Made by a program: the position numbers and the translations under genes. The notes beneath the pieces were generated by a model. The model worked only from the letters and a program-made list of their open reading frames with translations. It did not search any database and was not told the origin of the DNA. Below, one piece after another: positions 1-8,075 of a stretch of DNA of 42,204 bases (position 1 is the stretch's first letter; the number at the start of each line of letters is the position of its first letter). Origin of the DNA: Candidatus Woesearchaeota archaeon (lineage in GTDB: Archaea; Nanobdellota; Nanobdellia; Woesearchaeales; UBA119); assembly GCA_030156615.1 (NCBI GenBank), contig JASGME010000008.1, positions 1 through 42,204 of the forward strand, in the 5' to 3' direction.

Positions 1-1
1 A

Positions 2-175
2 GAGTTGTTCATCGATTTTGATTACCAAGAATTTGATAGGCTTAGATATATTCGGAACAGCATTAATTATTATGGAACAAAGGTAGAACTTAAACAAGGG
101 AAAGAAATAATCAAAAAAATCTTTCGAATGAAAAACTTATTTCTCAAAAAATATCTTAATCATGAAGAAGAATGA
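2..175 (+). CDS. 3' end of a truncated gene, possibly HEPN-like
   Basis: An open frame runs in from the left edge of the window and ends at TGA 173-175, giving about 57 residues of a C-terminus. It is rich in charged and aromatic residues and contains RLRYIRNSINYYG followed by a helical tail (KEIIKKIF). An Arg-x-x-x-Arg-Asn helix followed by Tyr/His-Gly recalls the C-terminal helices of HEPN-like archaeal proteins, but the catalytic region cannot be judged from this fragment. The start lies outside the window. The frame is too short for the ORF track. The coding call is fairly safe because the frame is open with sensible composition; the family is a guess. Confidence 0.45.
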   Translation, partial: ELFIDFDYQEFDRLRYIRNSINYYGTKVELKQGKEIIKKIFRMKNLFLKKYLNHEEE

Positions 176-225
176 GATATTTATGATTCTTTAAGTTTCA
201 CCATAAACGCTCAAACAACCGACAC

Positions 226-235
226 ATTTAAATAC
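226..235 (+). promoter_or_regulatory. TATA box of the uS13 operon
   Basis: ATTTAAATAC lies about 85 bases before the rps13 start and predicts a transcription start near 255. The same TTTAAATACT core stands before rps7 at 10576-10585. A leader of about 60 nt would follow. Confidence 0.5.
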
Positions 236-280
236 TCTTTGAAAGCTCACTCTTAGCAAACTCGAGTCTCTTTGAGGCGT

Positions 281-303
281 AGAATAGAGTTTAATTCTAT
301 TCT
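281..303 (+). promoter_or_regulatory. Inverted repeat in the uS13 operon leader
   Basis: AGAATAGA and TCTATTCT form perfect 8-base arms. One G-T and one T-A pair extend them inward, so the RNA could fold into a 10-bp stem with a 3-base loop. It ends a few bases before the GGGTG that precedes the rps13 ATG at 317. In the predicted transcript this is a leader hairpin next to the ribosome binding site. Confidence 0.5.
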
Positions 304-316
304 ATGGGTGTTAATC

Positions 317-817
317 ATGGATAAAACAGATAAAAGAACAGAAAAGTCTTCAATGAAGCATATTGTAAGAATAGGTAGATACGACATCCCTGGGAATATG
401 CAGGTTATGTATGGTTTAACAAATATAAAGGGGATAGGAAAATCATTATCATCAGCAATATGTAATTCTTTAGGGATCGATAAGACAACAAAAGTAGGAA
501 TTCTTGAGCAGGACCAGATAGAAAAGCTAAATGATGCTGTTTTTAATCCTGCAAAATATGGCATTCCTTCATTCATGTTGAATAATCAAAAGGATTTTGA
601 AACTGGCGAAGACATGCATATAATTGGACAGGACATAGATATTAAGATAAATCAGATAAAGAACAGGCATATGAAGTTGAAGAGTTATAAAGGAACAAGA
701 TATCCTAAGAGGCTGACTGTAAGAGGACAGAGAACAAGGTCTAACTTTAGAAGAAATAAAGGAAAGGTTACTGGAGTATCAAAGAAGAAGAACAAGGCTT
801 CAGCTGAGAAGAAATAG
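317..817 (+). CDS. rps13: 30S ribosomal protein uS13 (S13)
   Basis: Small-subunit head protein contacting 16S rRNA and, in the family, the P-site tRNA. The product is 166 residues, the usual archaeal size. It carries the S13 signature (KHIVRIGRYDIPG, then LTNIKGIGKSL) and a basic tail with GTRYPKRLTVRGQRTRSNFRR, the conserved C-terminal motif. The ORF track starts at TTG 272. I prefer ATG 317 because it follows GGGTG at a normal distance and because the TTG start would place coding sequence through the leader hairpin. It is the first gene of the archaeal S13-S4-S11-RpoD operon; rps4 begins 9 bases after its stop. Confidence 0.95.
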   Translation: MDKTDKRTEKSSMKHIVRIGRYDIPGNMQVMYGLTNIKGIGKSLSSAICNSLGIDKTTKVGILEQDQIEKLNDAVFNPAKYGIPSFMLNNQKDFETGEDMHIIGQDIDIKINQIKNRHMKLKSYKGTRYPKRLTVRGQRTRSNFRRNKGKVTGVSKKKNKASAEKK

Positions 818-825
818 GTGTAAAA

Positions 826-1398
826 ATGGGAGATCCTAAGAAACAAAAGAAAAGGTATGAAACACCTAGACATCCTTGGGAAAAGGATAGAATTGAATTA
901 GAGAAAGGGCTTATTGTTGAGTATGGCTTAAAAAATCATAAAGAGGTTTGGAAAGCAAGAAGTTTTGTTAAGAGGGCTACGGATCAGGCTAAGAGACTTA
1001 TTGGTGAGAAAACTGAAAAAAGAGATGTTGAAAAGAAGAATCTTAGCAGAAGACTTCAAAAGTATGGCTTGATTCAGGCAGATGCAGGACTGGATAAGGT
1101 TTTTGATATACAACTGAAAGATGTTTTAGAGAGAAGACTTCAAACACTTGCTGTAAGAAAAGGATTATGCAAGAGCATGAAACAGGCAAGGCAGATGATT
1201 GTTCATGGACATATTACTGTTGGGGGGAAGAAACAGACCTCGCCTTCATATTTAGTAATGGTTTCAGAAGAGGATAGTATAGCTTTTTCTGGGGCATCGC
1301 CTTTTAGCGACGAAAATCATCCAGAAATCATTAAGATAAGAGAGGGCAAAGAACCGGAAAAACAGATTGTTAAGGAAGAATCAGGTGAGAAAGAATGA
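826..1398 (+). CDS. rps4: 30S ribosomal protein uS4 (S4)
   Basis: Primary 16S rRNA-binding protein that starts assembly of the small-subunit body. At 190 residues it fits archaeal S4. It begins with [15 protein letters not shown], the typical archaeal N-terminus. An S4 RNA-binding domain follows at about residues 105-150 ([20 protein letters not shown], then [11 protein letters not shown]). The acidic, lysine-rich tail is lineage-variable. ATG 826 is preceded by AGGTG. Its stop overlaps the next start (ATGA at 1395-1398), which indicates translational coupling with rps11. The bacterial homologue is an operon autoregulator; whether this one is cannot be told from sequence. Confidence 0.96.
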   Translation: MGDPKKQKKRYETPRHPWEKDRIELEKGLIVEYGLKNHKEVWKARSFVKRATDQAKRLIGEKTEKRDVEKKNLSRRLQKYGLIQADAGLDKVFDIQLKDVLERRLQTLAVRKGLCKSMKQARQMIVHGHITVGGKKQTSPSYLVMVSEEDSIAFSGASPFSDENHPEIIKIREGKEPEKQIVKEESGEKE

Positions 1399-1802
1399 GC
1401 TCTAATAACAATGATAATATTAGATGGGGGATTGCCTATATTTATGCTTCTCATAACGATACTATTGTGCATATTACAGATTTATCTGGAAGCGAAACAA
1501 TTGCTCAATGCTCAGGAGGAATGGTTGTAAAGGCACATAGACTTGAGGCATCACCGACTGCAGGCCTCATAGCAGGCAAGAGAGCTGGTCAGACAGCCCT
1601 TGAGAAAGGGATTCAGGGGGTGCATATAAGAGTTAGGGCAAAGGGTGGTCATAATGGTCCTATGAATCCTGGAGGAGGAGCTCAGGCCGCGATAAGGGCT
1701 CTTTCAAGGGTAGGATTAAAAATAGGCGTTATTGAGGATGTTACTCCTATTCCTCACGACGGATGCAGAAAGAAAGGGGGTAAGAGAGGGAGGCGCGTCT
1801 AA
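1395..1802 (+). CDS. rps11: 30S ribosomal protein uS11 (S11)
   Basis: Small-subunit platform protein of 135 residues. Family features are plain: [21 protein letters not shown] near the N-terminus, [17 protein letters not shown] in the middle, [21 protein letters not shown], and the C-terminal [20 protein letters not shown] found in archaeal and eukaryotic members. The start ATG overlaps the rps4 stop by 4 bases, and rpoD begins one base after its stop, so these genes are read as one transcript. Confidence 0.97.
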   Translation: MSSNNNDNIRWGIAYIYASHNDTIVHITDLSGSETIAQCSGGMVVKAHRLEASPTAGLIAGKRAGQTALEKGIQGVHIRVRAKGGHNGPMNPGGGAQAAIRALSRVGLKIGVIEDVTPIPHDGCRKKGGKRGRRV

Positions 1803-1803
1803 G

Positions 1804-2583
1804 ATGAATATTGAAAGGTTATACAAATCAGAAGACGGATTAAAGCAGCGTTTTATTATTCGTGGAACGACACCTGCTTTTATGAATTCTTTAAGAAGGG
1901 CAATTATGACTTATGTGCCAACACTTGCAATAGAGGATGTTGAATTCAGAAAGAATTCTTCTGCTTTGTACGATGAAGTTATTGCTCATAGACTTGGATT
2001 GATTCCTTTAAAGACTGACCTTGAGAGCTATGAACTTCCTTCAGAGTGTTCATGCAAGGGAGAAGGATGTTCAAAATGTCAATTAAAGATTACGCTTGAT
2101 AAGAAAGGGCCTTGTACTGTTTATGCAGGTGATTTAAAGATAAGTGATCCAAAGATTAAGCCTGTATATCCAAAGATACCAATTGTTAAGCTATTGAAAA
2201 ATCAGGAATTGGCCTTTGAGGCAATAGCTATCCTTGGACTTGGAAAAGAACACGCAAAATGGTCGCCTGGTCATGCCTATTATCAAGGTTATCCTGAGAT
2301 AGAAATAGGAAAATGTGCTAATCCTGAAGAGGTTAAGGATGCCTGTCCAAAGGGTGTTTTTTTGATTAAAGATGGAAATTTAATGATTAATGAGGAAAAA
2401 ATAAAGGATTGTGATTTGTGCAGGGCTTGCTCTGATATTTGTGATGCAATAAAGGTTAGAGGGAGCAGAACAGATTTCATATTTTCAATTGAATCGTGGG
2501 GACAACTCGATGTTGATGAGATAATAAATTACGCATTAGATTACTTGAAGAAAACAACAAAGGACTTCAAGAAGAGTTTATAA
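1804..2583 (+). CDS. rpoD: RNA polymerase subunit D (Rpo3)
   Basis: Archaeal counterpart of bacterial alpha and eukaryotic Rpb3; with subunit L it forms the assembly platform of RNA polymerase. The ORF track begins at 1732 inside rps11, but the correct start is ATG 1804 (MNIERLYKSEDG), giving 259 residues. The alpha-like N-terminus includes FMNSLRRAIMTYVPTLAIEDV. A cysteine cluster CSCKGEGCSKC sits near residue 80. A ferredoxin-like insert at about residues 170-220 carries KDACPKG and CDLCRACSDIC, matching the iron-sulphur domain found in many archaeal D subunits. A cluster of three-plus cysteines remains, so metal binding is plausible but whether it holds a 4Fe-4S or is only structural is not proven. 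Confidence 0.95.
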   Translation: MNIERLYKSEDGLKQRFIIRGTTPAFMNSLRRAIMTYVPTLAIEDVEFRKNSSALYDEVIAHRLGLIPLKTDLESYELPSECSCKGEGCSKCQLKITLDKKGPCTVYAGDLKISDPKIKPVYPKIPIVKLLKNQELAFEAIAILGLGKEHAKWSPGHAYYQGYPEIEIGKCANPEEVKDACPKGVFLIKDGNLMINEEKIKDCDLCRACSDICDAIKVRGSRTDFIFSIESWGQLDVDEIINYALDYLKKTTKDFKKSL

Positions 2584-2592
2584 AAGCTAAAG

Positions 2593-2676
2593 GCGGGGGT
2601 GCCGGAGTGGCCAAACGGGCACGGTTGAGGGCCGTGTGGCTAAGTGCCTGCGAGGGTTCGAACCCCTTCCCCCGCA
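2593..2676 (+). tRNA. tRNA-Leu (anticodon GAG)
   Basis: The acceptor stem GCGGGGG pairs perfectly with CCCCCGC near 2669-2675, followed by discriminator A 2676. The anticodon stem CACGG/CCGTG closes the loop TTGAGGG, giving anticodon GAG, which reads leucine CUC/CUU codons. The T arm is GAGGG-TTCGAAC-CCCTT, and the long variable arm is that of a class II leucine tRNA. No intron is visible and CCA is not encoded. It lies between rpoD and the eL18 gene, a position also known in halophilic archaea, so it is probably cut out of the ribosomal-protein transcript. Confidence 0.97.
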
Positions 2677-2693
2677 TTTCAGGGTTGATCAAT

Positions 2694-3056
2694 ATGAAAA
2701 GAACAGGACCAACGAATATGCAGATGGCAGAGCTCATAAAGGAGCTTAAGAGGATTGCCGCTATTGAAGATGCAGCTATCTGGAAGAGGGTTGCTGAGGA
2801 ACTTGAAAGACCAACGAGAAGCAGAAGGGTCGTCAACCTTTCCAGGATAAACAGGTTCTGCAATAATGATGAAACGATAATTGTACCGGGAAAGGTTCTT
2901 TCATCAGGAGAATTAAATAAAAAGGTTGTTATTGCTGCATGGGCATTCTCAGAGGCTGCTAAAGAGAAGATAAAAGGGGCAAATTCGGAAGCAATTTATA
3001 TTGAAGAATTAATAAAGAAGAATCCAAAGGGAAGCGGAGTAAGGATAATAGGGTGA
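2694..3056 (+). CDS. rpl18e: 50S ribosomal protein eL18
   Basis: Large-subunit protein shared by archaea and eukaryotes. The correct start is ATG 2694 (MKRTGPTNMQMAELI), giving 120 residues. The ORF-track start at 2607 would read through the tRNA and is rejected. A GGTTGATC upstream resembles the archaeal Shine-Dalgarno. Family features are RRVVNLSRINRFC, then IIVPGKVLSSGEL, and a C-terminal GSGVRIIG. Its stop overlaps the rpl13 region, and the order eL18-uL13-uS9-RpoN is conserved in archaea. Confidence 0.95.
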   Translation: MKRTGPTNMQMAELIKELKRIAAIEDAAIWKRVAEELERPTRSRRVVNLSRINRFCNNDETIIVPGKVLSSGELNKKVVIAAWAFSEAAKEKIKGANSEAIYIEELIKKNPKGSGVRIIG

Positions 3057-3061
3057 TTATT

Positions 3062-3481
3062 GTGATAATTTTTGATGCAAAGGATATGATTTTTGGAAGG
3101 ATTGCAACAAGGATTGCAAAGGAAGCCCTGCTTGGAAACGATGTAGTTGTTGTTAATACTAAAGATGTTTGCATAAGCGGAAAGAAAGAAGAGGTGTTAA
3201 AGAGTTTTAAGGAAAGATTTGATAGCAGTCATCCTTTGAAAGGTCCTTTTTATCCAAAGGAACCAGCAAGGTTATTCAAGAGAATGCTTAGAGGAATGTT
3301 GCCATATAAAAAAGAAAGGGGAAAGGTTGCATTCTCAAGGATTAAATGCTATGCAGGAGTTCCTAAAAGCTTAGAAGGAAAGGAGTTTATAAGGATTGAA
3401 GAAGCTAATATTAATAAGATACCTAGATTAAAATATGTCAGGCTGGGCGATATCTCAAAGATTTTAGGTGGTAAGGAATGA
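3062..3481 (+). CDS. rpl13: 50S ribosomal protein uL13
   Basis: Early-assembling 23S rRNA-binding protein. The frame begins with GTG 3053 in the ORF track. GTG 3062 (MIFDAKDMIFGRIAT) is preferred because GGTGATT at 3051-3057 then stands at a normal distance; the product is 139 residues. Family motifs are FGRIATRIAKEAL, VVVNTKDVCISG, and the RMLRGMLPYKKERGKVAFSRIKCYAGVP segment. It overlaps rps9 through ATGA at 3478-3481, which indicates coupling. The choice between the two GTG codons is the only uncertainty. Confidence 0.95.
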   Translation: MIIFDAKDMIFGRIATRIAKEALLGNDVVVVNTKDVCISGKKEEVLKSFKERFDSSHPLKGPFYPKEPARLFKRMLRGMLPYKKERGKVAFSRIKCYAGVPKSLEGKEFIRIEEANINKIPRLKYVRLGDISKILGGKE

Positions 3482-3885
3482 GCGAGAAGATTGTTCATAG
3501 TTCGGGAAAGAGGAAGATGGCGATTGCTAGGGCAACCTTGAAAAAAGGGAAAGGAAATGTTCTTATAAATCATAAACCATTAGGAGAGTTCAAAACTGAG
3601 ATGTACAGGATGAAGATTGAAGAGCCTTTGATTATAGCTGGAGATAAGGCATCAAAGATTGATATTGATGTCAATGTTTTTGGAGGCGGTATTTCAGGAC
3701 AGGCTCAAGCGATAAGACTTGCAATAGCCAGAGGATTAGTTGAATACTTCCAGAATGATAAATCAATAAAAGAAGCACTTGAAGATTATGATAGAACATT
3801 GCTTGTTGCCGATGTTAGAAGAAAGGAAACCAGAAAACCAAACAGGAGCAAGGCAAGGGCAAAGAGACAGAAGTCGTATAGGTAA
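3478..3885 (+). CDS. rps9: 30S ribosomal protein uS9
   Basis: Small-subunit head protein of 135 residues whose C-terminal tail reaches the decoding site. It begins with SSGKRKMAIARATLKKGKG, contains VFGGGISGQAQAIRLAIARGLV, and ends with DVRRKETRKPNRSKARAKRQKSYR, the conserved basic tail ending in Arg. It overlaps rpl13 by 4 bases and is followed after 23 bases by rpoN. Confidence 0.97.
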   Translation: MSEKIVHSSGKRKMAIARATLKKGKGNVLINHKPLGEFKTEMYRMKIEEPLIIAGDKASKIDIDVNVFGGGISGQAQAIRLAIARGLVEYFQNDKSIKEALEDYDRTLLVADVRRKETRKPNRSKARAKRQKSYR

Positions 3886-3908
3886 GGTTATTAAAAAGGT
3901 GAGAATAA

Positions 3909-4106
3909 ATGATAATTCCTGTGAGATGTTTTAGTTGTGGAAAACCAGTAGGTCATTTATGGGAAGATTTTAAGAAGAGGGTTGAGAAAGGTGAAAATCC
4001 AAAAGATGTATTGGATGATTTAGGCCTTGAAAGGTATTGTTGCAGGGCTCTCTTCATGGGACATGTTGATTTGATAGATTCGGTTGCTAGGTACAAGAAA
4101 GCATAG
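3909..4106 (+). CDS. rpoN: RNA polymerase subunit N (Rpo10)
   Basis: Small zinc-binding RNA polymerase subunit, the counterpart of Rpb10, which joins the D-L platform. Its 65 residues match the family length. The atypical zinc site is complete: RCFSCGKP near the N-terminus and [17 protein letters not shown] later, with the paired cysteines that mark this family. A GGTGAG precedes the ATG. No rpoK follows, unlike in many euryarchaea; a zinc-ribbon gene comes next instead. Confidence 0.97.
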   Translation: MIIPVRCFSCGKPVGHLWEDFKKRVEKGENPKDVLDDLGLERYCCRALFMGHVDLIDSVARYKKA

Positions 4107-4118
4107 GAGGTATTGATT

Positions 4119-4283
4119 ATGACAATGATATGCTCATCGTGTAAGAAGGATGTTAGTAATAAGAAAGGAAGCGTTAGCTTTTTATGCCCAAATTGCGGGA
4201 AGGCTGAAATCATCAGATGTGTTGATTGCAGAAAAAGGGGAACGAAATATGTATGTCCTGTTTGTGGCTTTGTAGGACCTTAG
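4119..4283 (+). CDS. Zinc-ribbon protein, archaeal DUF1610/COG2888-like
   Basis: A 54-residue gene too short for the ORF track. It starts at ATG 4119 behind a near-perfect GGAGGT at 4107-4112 and ends at TAG 4283. It contains four CxxC knuckles (ICSSC, LCPNC, RCVDC, VCPVC) and ends FVGP. This spacing and ending match the small archaeal zinc-finger proteins classed as predicted RNA-binding proteins in translation. It sits between rpoN and aEF-1 beta with gaps of 12-13 bases, so it is probably co-expressed with the translation genes. The role is inferred from family and context. Confidence 0.9.
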   Translation: MTMICSSCKKDVSNKKGSVSFLCPNCGKAEIIRCVDCRKRGTKYVCPVCGFVGP

Positions 4284-4296
4284 AGGCGATGATAAG

Positions 4297-4575
4297 ATGG
4301 CTGATGTTGTTGTTACAATGAGGATTATGGGGGCTTCACCTGAGACTGATTTGAAAGCAGTTGATAAAGAGGTAAGGAGCATTATTGAGAAGAATGCAGG
4401 GAAAGGAGCTTATCAAAGCCGTGAAGAGCCTGTTGCCTTTGGCATAAAGGCATTGATAGTCAGCTTTGTTATGCCTGAAGAAGGAGGCAAGACTGATGCT
4501 ATTGAAAACGAGATTCAGGCAATAGATGGTGTTGAATCTGTATCAACGATTGATGTCAGAAGAAGCATTGGCTAA
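4297..4575 (+). CDS. ef1b: Elongation factor 1-beta (aEF-1 beta)
   Basis: Nucleotide exchange factor that exchanges GDP for GTP on aEF-1 alpha. The 92 residues match the short archaeal form, equivalent to the catalytic C-terminal domain of eukaryotic eEF1B alpha. Typical features are MADVVVTMRIMGASPETDL, EEPVAFGIKALIVSFVMPEEGG, and DGVESVSTIDVRR. It ends the + strand translation cluster. Its stop overlaps the convergent trm1 stop by 4 bases (4572-4575). Confidence 0.94.
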   Translation: MADVVVTMRIMGASPETDLKAVDKEVRSIIEKNAGKGAYQSREEPVAFGIKALIVSFVMPEEGGKTDAIENEIQAIDGVESVSTIDVRRSIG

Positions 4576-5675
4576 TCATCTTGATTTATTATACTTATTA
4601 ATTCTTCAATTTTTGCATCTGTCTTTATTGCAGTATCTAAAAAATGTGTTCTTGAGGCAAATAGTCCTTTTTTCTTTATAGCATTGATGATGCTGTTTAT
4701 TGGCTTTAATCCAAGATTGAATCTCTTTGCTAATTCATGCATATCTATGTAGAATGGAGGAGCATCTTTTTCATCGCACAGCCTTTCCAAGAATTTCATT
4801 AATTCTTTATCATGAGAAAAATTTGAATATCTATTCTGAAGAGGAATGCTAAGGAGTTTTCCTGTATATAATGGGCCTGCAATTAATTCCTCTGGATTGT
4901 TTCTAGTATTATATTCTGTTAAATCAATATTAAAGCTCTTTGGATTAAAATGCAAGAAGGAATGGCCTTGAAGCAGTGAATCTGCCTGACTCTTTGACTT
5001 CTTTGCAAGAAGGAAAGCTCTTAAGTAGTGATCCTTTGAATAAGCCAAAATTGGATGCAGAGCAATTCCAAAACGGGCTCCTTCTCTCTGGGAGGCCATT
5101 ATTAGTATTCTTAAACCTGCTTCGTACATGAGAAAGTTGTGTATTGGCTGGGCAAAATATCTTCTAAGGCATGCTTTGGGATATGTTCCACATAATGCAG
5201 ATGTGTCTGTTGATGTCATTGCTATAATGCCATTATTCTTTATATGCTTAAGAGCATCCTGAATAAAGAAGATTGGGCTGCCAAAAGGATCTATGTCTAT
5301 GTAATCAAAGGAAGTTTTTGATGAGGCAAAGAATTCATCGGCCTTCTTGTTCGATACCTCAACTTTTTCATATATGTTATTTATGCGAAGGTTTTCTTTT
5401 AATGCCTCAATTGCTTCTGGATTTGCATCGTTGAAGCATATCTTTGATATCATTGAAGGAGGAAGTTCTTTTAGGAACCTTATCCCTCTTATGCCGCTTC
5501 CACATAAAGGCAATGCTACCTTCATGTCTGATTTTGATATTATTGAATTTAAAATTATCGCAATGTCTCTATTATGCTTCATTCTTGGATTATAAAAAAC
5601 CTCCATCCGCTTGCTTGGAACTTCATCAGTTGAAGCGATGAATTTGGCAGATCCTTCATTGATTAATTTCTTCAT
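4572..5675 (-). CDS. trm1: tRNA (guanine-26 N2)-dimethyltransferase
   Basis: SAM-dependent enzyme that makes N2,N2-dimethylguanosine at position 26 of tRNA. The 367 residues match archaeal Trm1. The N-terminal INEGSAKFIAST and VFYNPRMKHNRDIA are family signatures. The SAM loop is ALPLCGSGIRGIRFLKE at about residue 53, and the catalytic motif is YIDIDPFGSPIFFIQDAL at about residue 125. The C-terminal half carries winged-helix-like sequence. Its promoter lies in the AT-rich region 5690-5706 and is divergent from infB. It converges on aEF-1 beta. Confidence 0.95.
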   Translation of the reverse strand: MKKLINEGSAKFIASTDEVPSKRMEVFYNPRMKHNRDIAIILNSIISKSDMKVALPLCGSGIRGIRFLKELPPSMISKICFNDANPEAIEALKENLRINNIYEKVEVSNKKADEFFASSKTSFDYIDIDPFGSPIFFIQDALKHIKNNGIIAMTSTDTSALCGTYPKACLRRYFAQPIHNFLMYEAGLRILIMASQREGARFGIALHPILAYSKDHYLRAFLLAKKSKSQADSLLQGHSFLHFNPKSFNIDLTEYNTRNNPEELIAGPLYTGKLLSIPLQNRYSNFSHDKELMKFLERLCDEKDAPPFYIDMHELAKRFNLGLKPINSIINAIKKKGLFASRTHFLDTAIKTDAKIEELISIINQDD

Positions 5676-5772
5676 AAAGCATAAGATGAATTTATAATAT
5701 ATAAATTATGACATAATAGATGCATTATTAGAGAACAATGTTCTGATTTTATTCAAATTTTATGCTAAAAAG

Positions 5773-5780
5773 ATTTATAA
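5773..5780 (+). promoter_or_regulatory. TATA box of infB
   Basis: TTTATAAA centred about 27 bases before ATG 5804 predicts a transcription start at or one base before that ATG. This supports a leaderless transcript and the downstream start codon. Confidence 0.55.
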
Positions 5781-5803
5781 ATGCAAAAGCCCCTCTAAAG
5801 GTT

Positions 5804-7591
5804 ATGGAAAAAGAACAGCATCTTCAGACAAGGAGCCCTATATGCGTTATGATGGGGCATGTAGATCATGGTAAATCAAGCCTGCTTGATGCAATTAGAA
5901 AGACGCATATTGTATCAAAGGAGGCAGGCGGAATTACCCAGTCTATCGGGGCTTCATTAGTTCCTATTGATATTGCTGCTAATATTTGCAGGAGGGTTTT
6001 TGGTGAATTTAATAAGATAAAATGTCCTGGCATATTGTTCGTTGATACACCGGGGCATGCTGCCTTTACTACTCTAAGAGCAAGGGGAGGCAATATTGCA
6101 GATATTGCTGTCCTTGTAGTTGATATTAATGAAGGATTCATGCCACAGACTTACGAATGCATTAACATCTTAAAGAAGTTCAAGACGCCTTTTGTTGTTG
6201 CCTGTAATAAGCTTGATAAGATTGCTGGATATAAGAAGAAGAGTGATAATGTTGTTGAATCTATTGAATCACAGCCAGAGGATGTGAGGGCAAGAATAAA
6301 CAAAGCGATTTATAGAATAGTTGGTTCTTTATATGAATCAGGATTTAACTCTGAAAGGTTTGACAGGGTAAAGGATTTCACAAAAGAGGTTTCAATTATT
6401 CCAACATCCGCAGCTAGCGGAGAGGGGATTGCAGAGCTTCTTATGATAATCATGGGACTTGCCCAGAGATTCCTTGAATCAAATTTAACACTTCATCCTG
6501 ATAATCCGGGAAAGGGGATTGTTTTGGAGGTAAAAGAAGACAAAAGTCTTGGAAAGAGCATTGATGTGATTCTTTACGATGGTCATCTAAAGGTTAATGA
6601 TATGATTGTTCTTGGAGGGATGCAAGGTCCGATTGTTACAAAGGTGAAAGGGATACTTGTGCCTGCTCCTCTTTCTGAGATAAGGGATAAGAAAACGAGG
6701 TTTAAAGGGGTTAAGGAGGTTACGGCAGCAATGGGCATTAGGGTTTTAGCTCCTTTGCTTAATGAAGCAATGGCTGGAACACCTCTATACGCAACAAATC
6801 AGGACCCTGCTTCTATTGAAGAAAAAAAGAAGAAAGTTATGCAAGAGATTTCTGATGTTTTCATAGAAACAGAGAAGTTAGGGGTTATCATTAAAGCTGA
6901 TAGTCTTGGAAGTCTTGAGGGGATAGCTAGCTTGGCAAAAGAGAGAGATATAGCTATAAGGAAAGCTCTTGTCGGCGATATTACAAAGAAGGATTTGATT
7001 GAAGCAGAAAGTGTTGCCAATGAAGCTCCTGAATTAGGGGTTATTTTTGGTTTTAATGTTGGCTTAAGATGTAATCCAAAAGAGATTGGTTCAAAGGTGA
7101 AGGTCTTTTTGAGCGATGTAATATACAGCATTCTTGAGGACTACGAGAAATGGAGAGAGGAGTTATTAGAAAGAAAAAAGAGGGAGAAACTTGAAAATCT
7201 TCCTTCTATCTGCAGATTTGTCTATCTGCAAAATCATACATTCAGGCAATCTAATCCTGCAATAATAGGAGTAGAGGTTCTTGCAGGCAATCTAACTAAG
7301 AATTCAAAGGTTTTAAGGAAAGATGGGATTGTAGTTGGAGAGATTAAAAGCATTCAGGTTGAAAACAAAAGTGTTGATTCAATTAAGAAGAATGAGAGGG
7401 CTGCTGTTGCAATTGAAGATGCTGTTTGCAACAGGAAGATATCTGAAGGTGAAGAGTATTATATAAAGATTGAGGAAGAAGATTATAGAAGGTTTAAGGA
7501 ATTGAGCGATATTCTAAGTGATGATGAAAAAGAGGTTCTTAAGGAGATAGCTGCATTAATGAGAAACAAGGATCCGATGTGGGGCTTATGA
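5804..7591 (+). CDS. infB: Translation initiation factor aIF5B
   Basis: GTPase that promotes subunit joining, homologous to eIF5B and bacterial IF2. From ATG 5804 the product is 595 residues, the normal archaeal length without the eukaryotic N-terminal extension. G motifs are complete: GHVDHGKSSLLDAI, GGITQSIGA (switch I), DTPGHAAF, NKLD and SAASGEG. Domains II-IV follow, with KADSLGSLEGI and IFGFNVGLR in domain III. The ORF-track start at 5762 is rejected because the TATA box would lie inside the gene. The stop overlaps the next start (ATGA at 7588-7591). Confidence 0.95.
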   Translation: MEKEQHLQTRSPICVMMGHVDHGKSSLLDAIRKTHIVSKEAGGITQSIGASLVPIDIAANICRRVFGEFNKIKCPGILFVDTPGHAAFTTLRARGGNIADIAVLVVDINEGFMPQTYECINILKKFKTPFVVACNKLDKIAGYKKKSDNVVESIESQPEDVRARINKAIYRIVGSLYESGFNSERFDRVKDFTKEVSIIPTSAASGEGIAELLMIIMGLAQRFLESNLTLHPDNPGKGIVLEVKEDKSLGKSIDVILYDGHLKVNDMIVLGGMQGPIVTKVKGILVPAPLSEIRDKKTRFKGVKEVTAAMGIRVLAPLLNEAMAGTPLYATNQDPASIEEKKKKVMQEISDVFIETEKLGVIIKADSLGSLEGIASLAKERDIAIRKALVGDITKKDLIEAESVANEAPELGVIFGFNVGLRCNPKEIGSKVKVFLSDVIYSILEDYEKWREELLERKKREKLENLPSICRFVYLQNHTFRQSNPAIIGVEVLAGNLTKNSKVLRKDGIVVGEIKSIQVENKSVDSIKKNERAAVAIEDAVCNRKISEGEEYYIKIEEEDYRRFKELSDILSDDEKEVLKEIAALMRNKDPMWGL

Positions 7592-8070
7592 TTGAAAGGA
7601 TAAAGTCAGGCAATTCTAAAAGACTGATTAAACAGATTGGAGCGCAATTTGGCTGTGATGAAAAGACTTTTTTAGAGAGTTTTAGAGAGTTTGTTCTTCT
7701 TCGCAATAAGGACAAGATTTATTTGGTTAGAAAAGAAGCTGTTCTTTTCATAGAAGAAAGGCTTAGGATAAACAATATTGGACTTTACTTCTGCAAAGAG
7801 GAGGAAGAAGGGATAAGGCTTTCTGTTGAAGGTAGTTATTTTGTAGAGCCCTATGCAGGAAAGAATGTTCTTGAGCTGAGCAAGGATTCAGCTATAGAAT
7901 GGATGCATGGGAAAGATATTCAAGGAGATTTCTCAGGATATGATATTTATGTAGTAATAAAATACAAAACGCTTGTCCTTGGATGTGGAAAGATTACAAA
8001 AGATAAGAAAGTTTTGAAAAATTTCCTGCCAAAAGAGAGGATAATCTATTCTGACCTGCCTTTTCCATGA
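7588..8070 (+). CDS. PUA-domain RNA-binding protein (Nip7/COG3270-like)
   Basis: A 160-residue protein with an N-terminal pre-PUA-like part (about 1-75) and a C-terminal PUA domain (about 85-158). Visible features are VEPYAGKNVLELSKDSAIEWMHG, then YDIYVVIKYKTLVLGCGKI and the ending KVLKNFLPKERIIYSD. This arrangement resembles archaeal Nip7-like proteins and the PUA domain that accompanies NOL1/NOP2/Sun rRNA methylases; the exact subfamily is uncertain. ATG 7588 overlaps the infB stop. The ORF-track GTG at 7579 is less likely. Context and fold suggest rRNA or tRNA binding. Confidence 0.75.
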   Translation: MIERIKSGNSKRLIKQIGAQFGCDEKTFLESFREFVLLRNKDKIYLVRKEAVLFIEERLRINNIGLYFCKEEEEGIRLSVEGSYFVEPYAGKNVLELSKDSAIEWMHGKDIQGDFSGYDIYVVIKYKTLVLGCGKITKDKKVLKNFLPKERIIYSDLPFP

Positions 8071-8075
8071 TGCAA

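Noticed and set aside
1732-1803. N-terminal extension of rpoD in the ORF track
   Set aside because: It reads inside rps11 in another frame; ATG 1804 gives the normal RpoD N-terminus.
2607-2693. 29-residue extension of eL18
   Set aside because: This stretch is the tRNA-Leu gene; ATG 2694 gives the standard eL18 start.
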